Positions 1 to 10,494 are shown, counted from the stretch's first letter. The stretch: DNA of 64,000 bases from Leucocoprinus leucothites (GCA_013368445.1 JAACJO010000010.1:124001-188000); one strand, 5' to 3'. A program made the numbers and translations. The notes: generated by a model not told the origin, from the sequence alone.

Positions 1-2016
1 TTGAACTTGAACCAAACTTATTGAACTGGTTCAGGAGGTTCAGTTCAGAGTTTGAACTAGTTTGAACCTGAACTTTTATTTTTTGTCTACCAAATATTTT
101 TATAACAATAAAAAAACTATTCTATGATCCAATCCTTAGGCTCCCAGGTCAATGCTTCTTTCCCTCCATTGATAATCCCTTTTCTACAGCCATCCTTGGC
201 AATTTGCAATGCACTAAATGTCCCCTCATCTAAAGAGTTATGTGTTTGAGCATCAGTATGGCCACTACTTGAGAAAGCTCTCTCAGATGACACTGAGGAA
301 CCAGGTATAGCTAGGTAATCTCTAGCCATTACACCAAGAGTAGGATATTTGATAGAACTGATCTGTAAATAAAGTGAGAATATGTGACATGCTGAGCAAC
401 CAAAGCTAGACATACCCCCCACCATGTGATAATATTACTTACAACTTCAACAGGTGTACTGAGATATTCCTCTAATTTATGGAAAACATCCAATAAACTA
501 AAGGATGGAGTCTGAGCCAGTTGTTGATGGACAAATTGGTTATGAGCAGAACTTCCAGTTTGACTAGAAGAGCCACTAGAAGAAGCCAAAGGCACAGATT
601 GGCTTGAAACTGGCTTATGATAAGCCTTGAACTAATAAATAAGCTTAGTGAGTCAGGCAATATAGAATAGAATATAGACATACTACTTGTTTCAAATGAT
701 CTTTTGCAGCTTCACATTCTACAACTCCCCACTTCTCCTCAAAATAGAGCATCTTGCAGCTTGGATCAAGAACTAAAATAACTGTAAATATATTGATGTG
801 CACCATTATGCATTGTTCCAGAGTAGTGGTATATGGGGATAGTGCCAGAGTGAAAGGATCAGGGATGGGGTGTGTTGTGCATCATTGATACATGCTATCA
901 TGTGTTGTTAATGTGTGCCATTGTGTGTTATTGATGCATGTCATTACATGTCATTACGTGTCATTATATGTCATTACATGTCATTGCATGTCATTACATG
1001 TCATTACATGTTGTTGATGTATGCCATTGTGCATCATTACAGAGTAGTGGTGTGAAAGGATTGGTGGGGGATGGGGTGGTTGTGCATGAGAAATGTGCCA
1101 ATATTCTAGATAAGAGGATATGGTACTCACTGGTGGTATTATGGACTAAGCCCTTCGAAGGGGCCTTGGAAGCAGCCTTGGAAGCGGCTTCCTCCTCAGT
1201 CTCATCATCTGTCAGAGGATGGTCTACAATATGTTTGACTATGATTAATCAATAAATACTATACTTACTGGTTTTAGGAGGGGCCCTTTTGGCCCCCAGA
1301 TGCCCTCCCTTGGGCTTTGGGGTGACTGTATCCAGCCATTTGGAGGAACCTATGTGCAGCAAATGGGAAACAGAATTATTGTAGGAGTATGGTAGATGTT
1401 ACTTACCACTTTTAGGTGCAAAATATGTGGTCAGAACGGGGTCAGACTCCCCTTTGGCCTTCCAGGTCAACTGCTGGACACATTGACCACCAGCACAATG
1501 CACAGGTAGTTTATCAGAAAGCCCATGAGGCTCTTTATGTAGTGCTGGGTGGACATTGGTGGCATCAGGGTTGGGAGCAATAGTCTCATTGGTGGAAGGG
1601 AGAGGGATTGTATTAGTGCTCAGTGAGTGAATCCAATCAATTTTGCGTGCTTCTTTCAGAGAGCTATCTGGATTGACTGTGCAATTGTCACTTGTTAACA
1701 TTATAAGTGCTGTGTGTGGGGATCTGAGAGCATCAGAGGCATGGGAATCCAAAGGTGTTGGCAATGTGGGTGAGAAAGAAAGTAAAAATCAACAAAGTTT
1801 GAACTTTGTTGATGTTTGGTAAGCCTGTAGCACTGCCACTCCAGTGCCTCTATGGATATGATCAGCCCCCTTCAGACATCCAAGGCCATAGTCTCAAACC
1901 CTGAACTAGACCAAGAGGCCCAGTGTTGAACCTGCACCTGGACTGAACTGAACTCTCAGTTCAGTTCAGGAAGTTCAGGTTCAAACTGAAGTTCTGGACT
2001 GAACTTCGGCACTCCT
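1..2016 (-). mobile_element. hAT-family DNA transposon remnant, left end outside the window
   Basis: On the minus strand, about 790 down to 120 encodes the C-terminal part of a hAT transposase. An exon ending in a WWG motif near 430 joins, across a GT-AG intron of about 50 nt, an exon that carries the dimerisation signature ARDYLAIPGSSVSSERAFSS near 310-250. Both edges are built of short GTTCA/TGAAC words (1-80 and 1925-2010). The right edge ends in GAACTTCGGCACTC at about 2003-2016, after which homology to the gene copy at 10.6 kb begins at once. The central catalytic part of the transposase is not recognisable; 790-1770 holds only low-complexity coding debris, such as an EEEAASKAASKAPSK stretch. 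CpG is very rare. It is probably a non-autonomous or internally deleted element. The 8-bp target duplication cannot be checked because the left end is missing. Confidence 0.65.
941..1010. repeat. 10-bp minisatellite, seven tandem units
   Basis: Seven adjacent units of TCATTACATG run from 941 to 1010, with single-base variants (TCATTACGTG, TCATTATATG, TCATTGCATG). Related CATT/TGTG words extend on both sides. The array lies inside the hAT remnant. A reading frame across it gives only a repetitive His/Tyr/Val peptide and is not a gene. Confidence 0.9.
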
Positions 2017-2870
2017 ATATCCACTGCTTCTGGAATCACACCCACCACTGCCCCCACTATTCCTGGTATTCCATCCACCTCACCCAATGATGAGGAAATC
2101 CTAGAAGAGGGAAAACTATCCACAAGTCCAAGGTATGCTAGCTAAAGTATGTCATAGGGTGTTAGCAAGGATCCTGCATTTGCTAACAATGCTGGCACTA
2201 GTTTTATCCACATACATAATGGGGAAGTGGTGGTGGTGGTGGTGGTGGTGGTGATGTTTGTCCGACACCACATGTCTTTTGTTGATGATGAAGACTCTTG
2301 AAAAGAGGAGACAGATATGGATATGGACATGAGCCTCATTACTATCCTTGATGACCCCTCTCGATTCCCCATCCCCCATCCCTATCACAAGAGGATGACA
2401 ATGATGACAAATTGAGAATGAATAACTCTATCCTATCTATCACCTACCCTGATTATTCACATATATTAGCACCAGAAGATGTGGTGCTCAGTTTGGGGAG
2501 TTTAGATCCTGATTTAAGAGATTCTGTTGTTCATGGGGTGTATACTATGCAATAGTACTGACAGACATCATAGACAAAGAAAATCCATGCTTGTCTGTTA
2601 CTCGAAATGCCCATGGTGTACTGAGGTGGGATGCTGGACAAGTATATGTCTTCTCACCTCACTGAGATATATTGGCACCTTGAAGAGGGCTCTAGCTAAA
2701 CCTTGTAAGAATTCTATCTCCATATCCCCAACTGAGACCAATTGCATGGATATATGGACCTGTCACCAATCTTATTATGATTTTAGAGGTTCTGACTGCT
2801 TGCAGAAGTTAAGGATCATGGATACAGTCACTGCTGAGGAGTCAGTTGAGGGATTGTAATTCCCAAAAAA
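2017..2870 (+). pseudogene. Decayed Ser/Pro-rich gene, unit A copy
   Basis: This stretch aligns with 10630-12060. Shared landmarks are the segment reading GAGGAAATCCTAGAA at 2093 and 10689, a gtggtgtttgtcc-like stretch near 2250, a TCTCGATTCCCCATCC/TCTCTATTCCCCATCACC match near 2360, and a short VLRWD-encoding word near 2615. The frame is broken many times by stops and indels and no long coding stretch survives. Differences from the unit B copy are often CG to TG or CA. The hAT element ends exactly where the alignment starts, so hAT insertion probably removed or displaced the 5' part. The function of the parent gene is not recognised. Confidence 0.55.
2227..2253. repeat. (GTG)9 microsatellite
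   Basis: Nine uninterrupted GTG triplets. On the minus strand they give runs of His or Thr in chance reading frames, which are artefacts and not genes. The matching position in the unit B copy of this gene (near 10847) has only GTGGTGGTG, so the array expanded after the duplication. Confidence 0.9.
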
Positions 2871-2955
2871 AAAGAGCCCAGTATATTTTCCTTCAATACT
2901 TGACTATTGAGATAATCAGAGACAAGGGACATTGACTGCATCCAGTAGTAAACTA

Positions 2956-3170
2956 CAGTGGCTCAAAAAACTGTCCCAATGTTTTCGCATTTTGGACATA
3001 TTTGCTAATACCAGGGCAGATATATGGCCTAGCATCCTGAAAATATTCACACAGGTACCTTGACATATTGGGCGCATATATTCCCATGATCACATGACCT
3101 TGTCCATCAATGAATTAATAATGAATTATCGAAAATATCTACTCATTGGGACAGTTTTTTGACCCTCTGT
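2956..3170 (+). repeat. Left terminal inverted repeat of the Tc1 element
   Basis: 215 bp, almost identical to the inverse of 4334-4548; one mismatch was noticed, near the inner end. The first 26 bases recur in inverted orientation at the inner end (about 3144-3169) with two mismatches. Each repeat thus carries two facing copies of the terminal motif, probably transposase binding sites. Confidence 0.93.
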
Positions 3171-3181
3171 TATCTACCTAC

Positions 3182-4201
3182 TCAATACTTTGTATGACCT
3201 CCTCTTGCCCTGATAACTGCCTCAATCCTTCTGGGCATGCTTTCTATCAGCCTTTGGCACCTTTCTGCTGGAATCTTATTCCACTCCTCTACTAGCCTCT
3301 CCCACAATTCAAATACTCCCTTGGGTGGTCTTTCATATGCCTTCAGCTGGTCCTTCAGGTAGGTCCAGAGGTGTTCAATGGGATTTAGGTCAGGGGATTG
3401 TGCAGGCCATGGTAGAACTTGAATGTTGTTGTCCACAAACCATTGTTGTCCCAGTTTTGAGGTGTGTTTTGGGTCATTATCCTGCTGGAATATCCTCTCC
3501 TCCTCCTCCATCTCCAACTTTTCAAAGCTTTCCACCACCCCATTGTCCAAAATCTCGCAGTATTGCACTGCATCCATATTCCCTTGAACCTCTATCAGCT
3601 TTCCTACCCCATTCCACCCCATACACCCCCACACCATCATGTTACCACCTCCTCCATGTTTGACAGTAGGGAGAGTGGTCCTATCTGACAGTGGTTCCCC
3701 CCTCTCCTTCCAGGTATACACCTTTCCATCTGACCCAATCCTGTTGATCTTTGTTTCATCTGTCCACAACACCCTCTTCCAGTCCTCCACTGTCCAATTC
3801 CTATGTTCATGTGCAAAGTCAAGGCATTCCTCACAATGTCGCTTTTTGAGTAGAGGTCGTTTGATCTTGGTTACAGAGCGAAATCCATTATCCTGAAGGG
3901 TATTTCTGACAGTTTGGGGTGTGACAGGGTCAGACAGAGTAGAGTTAATAAAAGTTGTAGCCTGGACAGCATTGTCTAGCTTTCCAGAGGTTATTTGGTG
4001 AATTATTGCTTTTTTATCACGAGGAGAAAGCTTGGAAGGACGTCCTCCCTTGTTGTTTTCCTTGTCCCCATCGACTTCTTTCTTGATCCTCCCAACAGTA
4101 GACTTTCCTAGACCAGTTTTATGTTCAATCTGGCACAAGGAATAGCCATCTTTGAGAAGAGAAGTGACTTGGGAGTATTGGGTAGAGGAGATAGCTTTCA
4201 T
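3182..4201 (-). CDS. Tc1/mariner transposase, DD34E, intact
   Basis: A single 339-residue frame starting at ATG 4199-4201 and ending in TGA. The N-terminal third is a helix-turn-helix DNA-binding region (about residues 5-45) followed by the basic GGRPSKLS segment (residues 52-59). The catalytic triad of the DDE superfamily is complete: Asp148 in LWTDETK, Asp241 in FQQDNDPKHTS and Glu276 in SPDLNPIEHLW. There are 34 residues between the second Asp and the Glu, the Tc1 pattern. The protein would cut at the inverted repeats and insert at TA. Its length is normal for the family. No stop or frameshift is present, so the copy may be active or only recently silenced. Confidence 0.95.
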   Translation of the reverse strand: MKAISSTQYSQVTSLLKDGYSLCQIEHKTGLGKSTVGRIKKEVDGDKENNKGGRPSKLSPRDKKAIIHQITSGKLDNAVQATTFINSTLSDPVTPQTVRNTLQDNGFRSVTKIKRPLLKKRHCEECLDFAHEHRNWTVEDWKRVLWTDETKINRIGSDGKVYTWKERGEPLSDRTTLPTVKHGGGGNMMVWGCMGWNGVGKLIEVQGNMDAVQYCEILDNGVVESFEKLEMEEEERIFQQDNDPKHTSKLGQQWFVDNNIQVLPWPAQSPDLNPIEHLWTYLKDQLKAYERPPKGVFELWERLVEEWNKIPAERCQRLIESMPRRIEAVIRARGGHTKY

Positions 4202-4333
4202 GATGTAGTGGCAGGAAGAAAGACAGTTGTAGCCATCTCAACATGTCAACCAAGGTCACATGATCTTGTTTATTACTCCCACGCCTGCCCTGATGCTCCC
4301 CTGGCATGTTACAAGGTAGATACTGGGAGGCTG

Positions 4334-4548
4334 ACAGGGGGTCAAAAAACTGTCCCAATGAGTAGATATTTTCGATAATTCATTATTAATTCATTGATGG
4401 ACAAGGTCATGTGATCATGGGAATATATGCGCCCAATATGTCAAGGTACCTGTGTGAATATTTTCAGGATGCTAGGCCATATATCTGCCCTGGTATTAGC
4501 AAATATGTCCAAAATGCGAAAACATTGGGACAGTTTTTTGAGCCACTG
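4334..4548 (-). repeat. Right terminal inverted repeat of the Tc1 element
   Basis: Mirror of 2956-3170. It also contains the inverted inner copy of the 26-base terminal motif, at its inner edge near 4335-4360. Confidence 0.93.
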
Positions 4549-4584
4549 TACATGTTTATTAGTACTTCATTTCATGTGCTCATC

Positions 4585-7578
4585 CTAGTTTTTTAGCCAA
4601 CTCTCAATTTTTTTCTCTTTACACACCTTCATTGCATCATCCATATTGGGTGACTGAACCAACTGGAAATTGTTATAGTGACGCCGGCCCAGTCCTAAGC
4701 TGGCGCAATAAGTATTGGGTTGATCTTATCAAAGGGGACTCCTTCTCAGTAAGTGACAAAGTCGTTTACTAAGTCAGAGTTATAATATGGCAATTATAAT
4801 AGTAAAGACTTCAGTAATTGAGATCTTAGAGCTTAAATTCAATTCGACTTTTGTATAGATAAAGGCTCATATTGAGTCTCCACCTAACCAAGTAGAAACG
4901 ATGTTTCTCCTTGGTAGATGTCGACAACTTATATACAATACAAGTCTGTATCTATTATTAACTAGGGCTAAGGGCTTCTAATGAAAGAAGAGAAGCATAC
5001 AGCTTTCTTAATGCTAATTAAACTATATAAGATGCAATCTGTCAAAGAAGCTTTAGAAGTTCTTCTAAAGAAGTTCTTCTTTGATCATCTGATCGAACAA
5101 AAGGTAAGTCCAAATATAGCGCAGCTATATTTAACAATCACATGTCATCAAAATATAAACAAAACCAAACAAGTTATAACGAGTTATAATGAGTCAAAGT
5201 AAATGAGTCAAAATGAACAAGAAAATACAAGAACAAATATCAAAGAAAACATAATTGCAATATTACTTAAGTAAAGCTAATATTGACTTCGTGTTGTAGA
5301 TGGAACAAATGCTAGATATAATCAATATACATAACAGAAATACTTTTTTTTATGGTTTATTTCCCAAAACCATATGATCCCTTTGTTACCCCTGCCCATT
5401 TCAAAGAGGCCAGACTCAACTGGATAGCCTGGTCGCCTAATTATAAGTCTTCGAAATAACACTTGTAGCTGGAAAAAGAGGTTTGGATAATAAGGTCAAA
5501 TCATCTCTGCATCCTGTCTATTTTGAACCGACTATTACATAGTGTATATCAATGCCTGATATATGCATCCATTAATACTGCAAGATCTTACCTTTCTGAA
5601 TCTGGCTACATCAAAATCGACAAATGAATTTGGAGGAACTTGAAGCATCAAGGTTCTAGAGTTGGTTATGTAAGAGCTAGATCCTCGATACTTGTTCAGA
5701 CAGCCTGACCCAGACCTGGCTTGTAAGCTTTTGCGAAAATCACATTGCTTCAATACCTGTTGGATGACTTTTGAGCACACTATGCCAGAATCAACAAGGC
5801 ATGTACTGGTGATATGGATCCAGTCGTAGATATTTCCAATAATGGCCAAGTTGACGAATTCACTTGGATGGGGATCTGAAAGTGGCGATCGCCCTAAGAT
5901 TTGTGGGGTGCTTGAGAAATCCCATTCTGGTGGTTATGTAAATGAAGTAAGACAAGGGATAGGAAGATAATGTATGCACAGACCTGGACCTGGGAGAGAA
6001 ATCTGCGAGTCATAATCGAGCCAAAGCTGAGTGGTATGTTTAAATAAAGTCTCATACATGGCAGGAGAAGTGGCACAAAATTCGCCTGATCGGGAAGGTT
6101 CCATCAAAAAATCAATAAATGACTTATGATAGAATGAGATAGAACCACCAGTGGCATAGCAGATTGTGGTATTGAGATCTGGTAGCTGGTTGAAACCATC
6201 ATCGTCGGAGAGGTGTTCACCAACAATGGTACTAATATCGTCACTGATACGTTCCTGCCGAAGGTATAACACTGCACCCAGCTGGTTGCACATGGCCTTC
6301 AACCTGATTCGGGATACCCTTAACATATTGCTCCACATGACTGCACTCAGATGGGAGTTCGTAGGCGTGAGACAACATAGACTGAAGAAGAGGCTCGTGT
6401 CCGATGCCATTTGAGCTGGGATGCATAAGAGGATTACTTTGTATAAGGCATCCAACTCTGCCAGGGGGGATTTCCGGCTGGCGTTTGTTTGAGGGGTACT
6501 GGTAGGGTCAATGAGTTCAAGAACAGCAGAAAGGGCATCCGCTGGACTGTGCCATTCCGAATTCCCGATGAACCGGAGAACCGCAGCAGCATAGATGAAC
6601 AAGCCCCAAGCGGCATGAACAATCGATTCCACAATCTTATCGGAGGGCCATTGAGGCTCCAATCCAGCATTAGTTCGCTCGACAATCTCCCTGAAGCCGC
6701 TTCTAAGAAAGAGGGCGATTTCTTTGTCAGCCTCGTGAGATATAGGAAGGAATATTCGGTGGGTAAGTTCCGTGATTTCGGGGCGCGAAAACATTGACTC
6801 GATGTGCGGTTCGGGTCGGCTCAAGAAGGCCCAGCATAGCTGACTGCTATCTTCCTGCGAGGCTTTAGCAACGAGATTGATGATGGTGCGCTGTGCCTCA
6901 GTGCCATCACATTCATCAAGACCATCAATGAGAACCGGAACCCCCTGTGTGAAGCCTTTTCCGCTTTTGTGTAATTGTCGGAGAGGCTCGATAATCAAGT
7001 TCTGTAGCTGATAACGCGCAGACTTGTTCACGAGTGTCCTGTCCGTCCGGATCATCTTGTCGAGCATTGCATGGTACTCTGGAAGGATAGTGCAGAGTTG
7101 ATAGGCAATGGATGGGAAAAAGCGTTTGGGGTCGTTCTGTCCTTTTATAGAGAAGAAAAAGGCGGCAAAGGGTTTGTTCTTGTCCTTTAGCCACTCAGCA
7201 CAGGTTTGTGCTACTGCAGATTTACCAACACCGGCAGGCCCTTTCATCCAAAGTACGGGTAGAAGAGCTTCATTGCCGTCCGAAATCGCCCATTGAGTGA
7301 TTTCTTCGACGTATTGTTCTCGAGTACCCGGAAAGCATCGAGGAGGAGGGTCTCGTGCAGAGGAATCATATGTCGCATCGGGAGTCGGCGCGGTGAGCAA
7401 AACCTCGACCCCTAGAGACGGTGTGCGTTGGACGAATACCCGTCAGCCCCCTGAGGATTATTCTCGACCATAATTAGCGCGCACCTGATGGGCCAGATGG
7501 GACATGGACTGTTTCAATGGAATTGTCAATAAATACTACGTCCTTGAAAAATATTTCGGAGGCGGGAGAAAACGACAT
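4585..7578 (-). pseudogene. NACHT-domain NLR pseudogene (unit A), interrupted by a solo LTR
   Basis: Paralogue of the gene at 12317-14686, with the same four-exon plan: 7578-7485, 7411-5984, 5893-5592, and a last exon from 5531. The N-terminal exon (MSFSPASEIFFKD onward) precedes the NACHT ATPase core with Walker A GPAGVGKS (residues 89-96), Walker B VLIDGLDEC and the motif FYHKSFIDFL. The C-terminal region is broken twice. A TGA at 5496-5498 replaces the CGA Arg codon of the paralogue. A 666-bp solo LTR (4671-5336) then splits the last exon; the lost tail resumes at 4665 (QLVQSPNMDD) and ends at a TAG (4585-4587) where the paralogue has TGG. The first three exons are open, so a protein truncated shortly after RKSVQN could still be made. 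Family role, from known fungal NLRs: self/non-self or incompatibility signalling. Confidence 0.9.
4671..5336. mobile_element. Solo LTR of a retrotransposon
   Basis: 666 bp beginning TGTTATAGTG and ending ATACATAACA. The ends are TG...CA and form a 6-bp inverted repeat (TGTTAT/ATAACA). It is flanked by a perfect 5-bp target duplication GAAAT at 4666-4670 and 5337-5341. Removing the insert and one GAAAT rejoins the coding sequence of the NACHT pseudogene as KKKYFQLVQ, aligned with EKKYFQVVH of the intact paralogue. There is no internal coding region, as expected after LTR-LTR recombination. Small reading frames inside it are not genes. Confidence 0.95.
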
Positions 7579-8278
7579 CGTACTAAGGCCGGGGAAAGAG
7601 TGAGGGTTGGTGTGTGGTGGACGTGGGTCGGAGCTTTCAGATTCGGTGGGAATATCTGGTCTTGTCAGTCTCTTGATTTGCACACGTCTATTAACAGAAG
7701 CAAAAAATCGCTTCTTTGCTACTATAGTTACTGATAAAAGGAGCAAGTTCAATAATCTCGTTTCTTCATGAATTTCGACAGCAGCTTCTTAACGAGACTA
7801 GTAAGCCCTCGCGATGTTTTTTCGGGAGTTGTATCATCTAGTATCTTTCTGTTGAGGAGTTTCGAATGGCAAGAAGGAAGGAGCAAAATCCAAGTAGTAT
7901 ATTTGAGAATAAACGCAAGAAGGCAACAGAGTGGCTACTTATTATTCAACCTGCATTTGTGAGCGCTTGAGCGCTTTGTCGACTTTCACATGCTTGTTTG
8001 CCGCAGTGGTTGTGGCTTCATACGAATCCAGTGATGTCGATGAATTTTGTGCGAGTGCCAAGGTGACATCGAGACACCGTAATTTCTAGCGATGAGCTTC
8101 GATAAATTGCGGCCTGGAATTGTTCCACATCTCATGACTGGAAGAACAGTACATATGTGTGGCAGAAGATGCAAGAAGATGCCGTCTTATTGCAGAGATC
8201 ATGTCGCTTTCTCGTGAAATAGAGTTTGGCCATGGATTTTGTATAAAGCTGAAGAATTCATAATGATACTACAGAGGA
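7579..8278. other. Noncoding stretch between NACHT and reductase pseudogenes
   Basis: No gene seen. Parts align with 14687-15172 in unit B, for example the word GAGCTTCGATAAA at about 8094 and 14990. About 230 bp (roughly 7740-7980) has no counterpart in unit B and is either an insertion here or a deletion there. It would have held the promoter of the NACHT gene and the 3' end of the reductase gene. Confidence 0.6.
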
Positions 8279-9358
8279 TTACGAGCGACTGGTACCGGCG
8301 AATGGATAGTCGGTGTACCCCTCGCCCGTTGTATCCCCATCAGATAAAATGTCTTCCGATTGTAAGGGTTTAACGCCGAATCTTTCTCCAGACAAACAAA
8401 CAAGTCAGGCTGATCATGAGATTGTCAACGAGATTAAGGGGCAGCCGAACCTTGAAGAAAACTTACATTGGCAATGAATGTCCTACCAACAGCCACAAGC
8501 TCGCTCTCGCTCTCATCCGCCCGCCTCATGGCATCCTGACGAACGTACCCTCCAGCACTCATATACGGCTTGGTAGCCTATTTATCTCTCAGGAATCGGC
8601 GGCATGGGGTCTCTGTCCTCGGACATTGTCGTCACAGTCTCCAGCAGCTCTTGGTTCGATACCGCGGATATAAGCCAAATCGGGAAACTCCTACTTTAGC
8701 ATTGTCACGAAATGCATGAACTGAGGAACAGGTTTTTCCATGCCTATGCCTGCGCGATGAATCAGTCACAGGGGAACATAAGATGCGTATGGACATGAGC
8801 TCACCACCAAACGAGCTCCAAGGGGATGGCCTTGTCCTAGCTTTCTTCGGTTTCCTAGCGACATCAACGACCGTTCTGACCACCTCCAACCTAAACTTTA
8901 GTGGTACAGGGGTGTCGTCACGTTTTAATAGGAATAGACGAAGGGCCTACAACAGAGAGAGAAAGTCGGGTCCTTATCCTTCAGATAACTTTCACTTGCC
9001 AGTCTGCCGAACGCCCAAAATTGACGATAGACATATGATCTAGCAGCATGTATGCCTTCCACAATCTATGAGATTAATATTTTAGCCAAAGAGAGGCCGA
9101 ATGATCTGAGAGACGAACATTCTGCCACGCCATGATCTGTTCCTGGTTGTATATATCGGCTGCATGCTTCAACCCTCCAGCCTTGCGGACTATCAGAGAT
9201 TAGCAGTGTACCAGACAATGAACCCCGTTGAGGGTAATATTCCCTCATAACTGTAGGGTTGGGATATGGTTCTTGTCTGCTCTGATTCGTGTCGAAGGGC
9301 GACGCGGTGGTGGAAGAGCATTAATTGGCTGGAAGAGTTGAGAAGTTGAGGGTGACAT
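8279..9358 (-). pseudogene. Old-yellow-enzyme (NADH:flavin oxidoreductase) pseudogene, unit A
   Basis: Collinear with the intact reductase gene at 15173-16471. It begins MSPSTSQLFQPI at 9358, then shifts frame within the first exon after a small deletion; FRADKNH-like coding and REYYPQRGS follow in different frames. About 190 bp encoding the centre of the barrel is missing at roughly 8900, and that stretch contained the HGANGY flavin/substrate loop and the DEYGGS segment. Further stops occur in the third exon, for instance where intact LKQEFPD reads LK-stop-EFPD. The TAA matching the normal stop is at 8279-8281. It cannot make a working enzyme. Confidence 0.92.
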
Positions 9359-10119
9359 GGAAAAATAAGAGTTATCAAATGCGGGCTAAAGTGGACCGTT
9401 CTGGTGCAGGACTGAACAGGAGTTGTGTAAGTATTAACTATATCAGAGGGTAAATCACCGGCCGAACTCACCATAACTTGATAGGTGAGAACTGACTTGT
9501 GGGAGGGGGATGGATGATGGCGTTCGAGAAGAGCCTCCAGCGTCATGCCAAAGACGCAACATGACCAAAATTCGAAGACAGGTTTCATGAACGCGTTCCC
9601 AGATTCAGCGAAAGTCGAGAGGACGAGGTGATGAGATGCAACAAGGGGAAGAGGATGTTGCCAAACAATCACAAACGGAGTAGTGAGCATGTACGCCTGT
9701 GTGCGTTTGCGTCACGACACATAGCACAGAACTCTGGCGCCCATTGAATGTTCAATCAGCAAAATATCCATGCCATCACTGAACTATTATTTGACCTTGT
9801 GGCACGATGTGAAAGAGTCCCTTCATGCGTTCATGTGCAAGCGCCGGACGAGTCGACGCTCACTCGGTACTACACCATGTGCTGCCAAGGAAATCTCACG
9901 TCACTTCTGTCAAACCAATAGGCAATGTTCTTTCCTTGAAAACATGACTATTCTTGCTCATGATCACATCATTGTATTCCTTCAATTAAGGTGATGCCAA
10001 AAACAGAAGTCACCGCTTCTTGTCGCAGGCGAACACACAAGACCATTAAGTACAACACAGGCAGCCACACAACATCAACATTGACTTTCACTCATCTCAC
10101 CTCCTCGTCAAAGGTGTCG
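9359..10119. other. Former divergent promoter region, unit A
   Basis: No gene seen. It aligns with 16472-17266 in unit B, the space between the divergent reductase and NACHT genes. Shared words include TATATCAGAGGGTAAAT (about 9437 and 16549) and TAGGTGAGAAC (about 9481 and 16592). Confidence 0.6.
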
Positions 10120-10349
10120 GTGCCCCTCTTTGCATTTGCTAAACGACTCCAGTTCCTCGGTGGACTTTTTACCGATAACTTAGTCGTGGTGAACAACGTC
10201 ACAAGCGGACCTGACGGTGAGTGCTTGCTGCGACTACACAACCTCGAAGAAACTCAAACTAGGTGCCTCTCGCAGGAATTGACATCTTACTTGGAGCCTT
10301 AGAACTTGATGCAGGACATAACTCCTCCACTCGAGATCCACCGCCTCGA
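10120..10349 (+). pseudogene. 5' fragment of a NACHT gene (unit A copy of the 17267 gene)
   Basis: The first exon and the start of the second match 17267-17497. The leader reads VPLFAFAKRLQFLGGLFTD, then a GT-AG intron, then GIDILLGALELDAGHNSS and RDPPPRP. The ATG of the intact gene is GTG here (10120-10122). Homology stops at about 10349, before the Walker A motif, at the junction with unit B. It is a truncated relic that marks the tandem-duplication breakpoint. Confidence 0.9.
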
Positions 10350-10494
10350 CCTTTGCAGAACTATCGACTATAATCGAAATTTATAATTCTGGAATTTCAT
10401 TACCCACGCATATCCCACTTTCCTCCCCTTCTTCCCCGTCGCAGGTCCTATCTTCACCATCCTTATCTCGTGCGAATGACAAAGAGAGCACCAT

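Larger units (their letters stand above)
2956..4548 (-). mobile_element. Tc1/mariner element, complete, with 215-bp terminal inverted repeats
   Basis: The 1593-bp element begins CAGTGGCTCAAAAAACTG at 2956 and ends with its inverse at 4548. It is flanked on each side by the target dinucleotide TA (2954-2955 and 4549-4550), the normal Tc1/mariner duplication. It carries one intact transposase on the minus strand. The matching place in unit B, around TA at 12325-12326 in the context AACTAC, has no insertion and serves as an empty site. The insertion therefore came after the duplication, just downstream of the NACHT gene's stop codon. The element is strikingly poor in CpG although its reading frame is open. 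Confidence 0.95.
2017..10349. repeat. Segmental duplication, unit A (decayed copy)
   Basis: This segment is collinear with unit B (about 10610-17497). Both carry, in the same order and orientation, a Ser/Pro-rich gene (+), a NACHT gene (-), an old-yellow-enzyme gene (-) and the start of a NACHT gene (+), and the stretches between genes are also alignable. Unit A contains two insertions absent from B: a Tc1 element at 2956-4548 and a solo LTR at 4671-5336. It ends abruptly at about 10349, inside the second NACHT gene, next to the start of unit B. That makes it a direct tandem duplication. All four genes in unit A are broken. Confidence 0.85.

Noticed and set aside
2142..2388. Minus-strand open frames with long His or Thr runs
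   Set aside because: They are produced by the (GTG)9 microsatellite in a decayed gene copy and have no other protein-like features.
4981..5202. Small open frame rich in Lys and Glu
   Set aside because: It lies wholly inside the solo LTR, which has no coding region in such elements.
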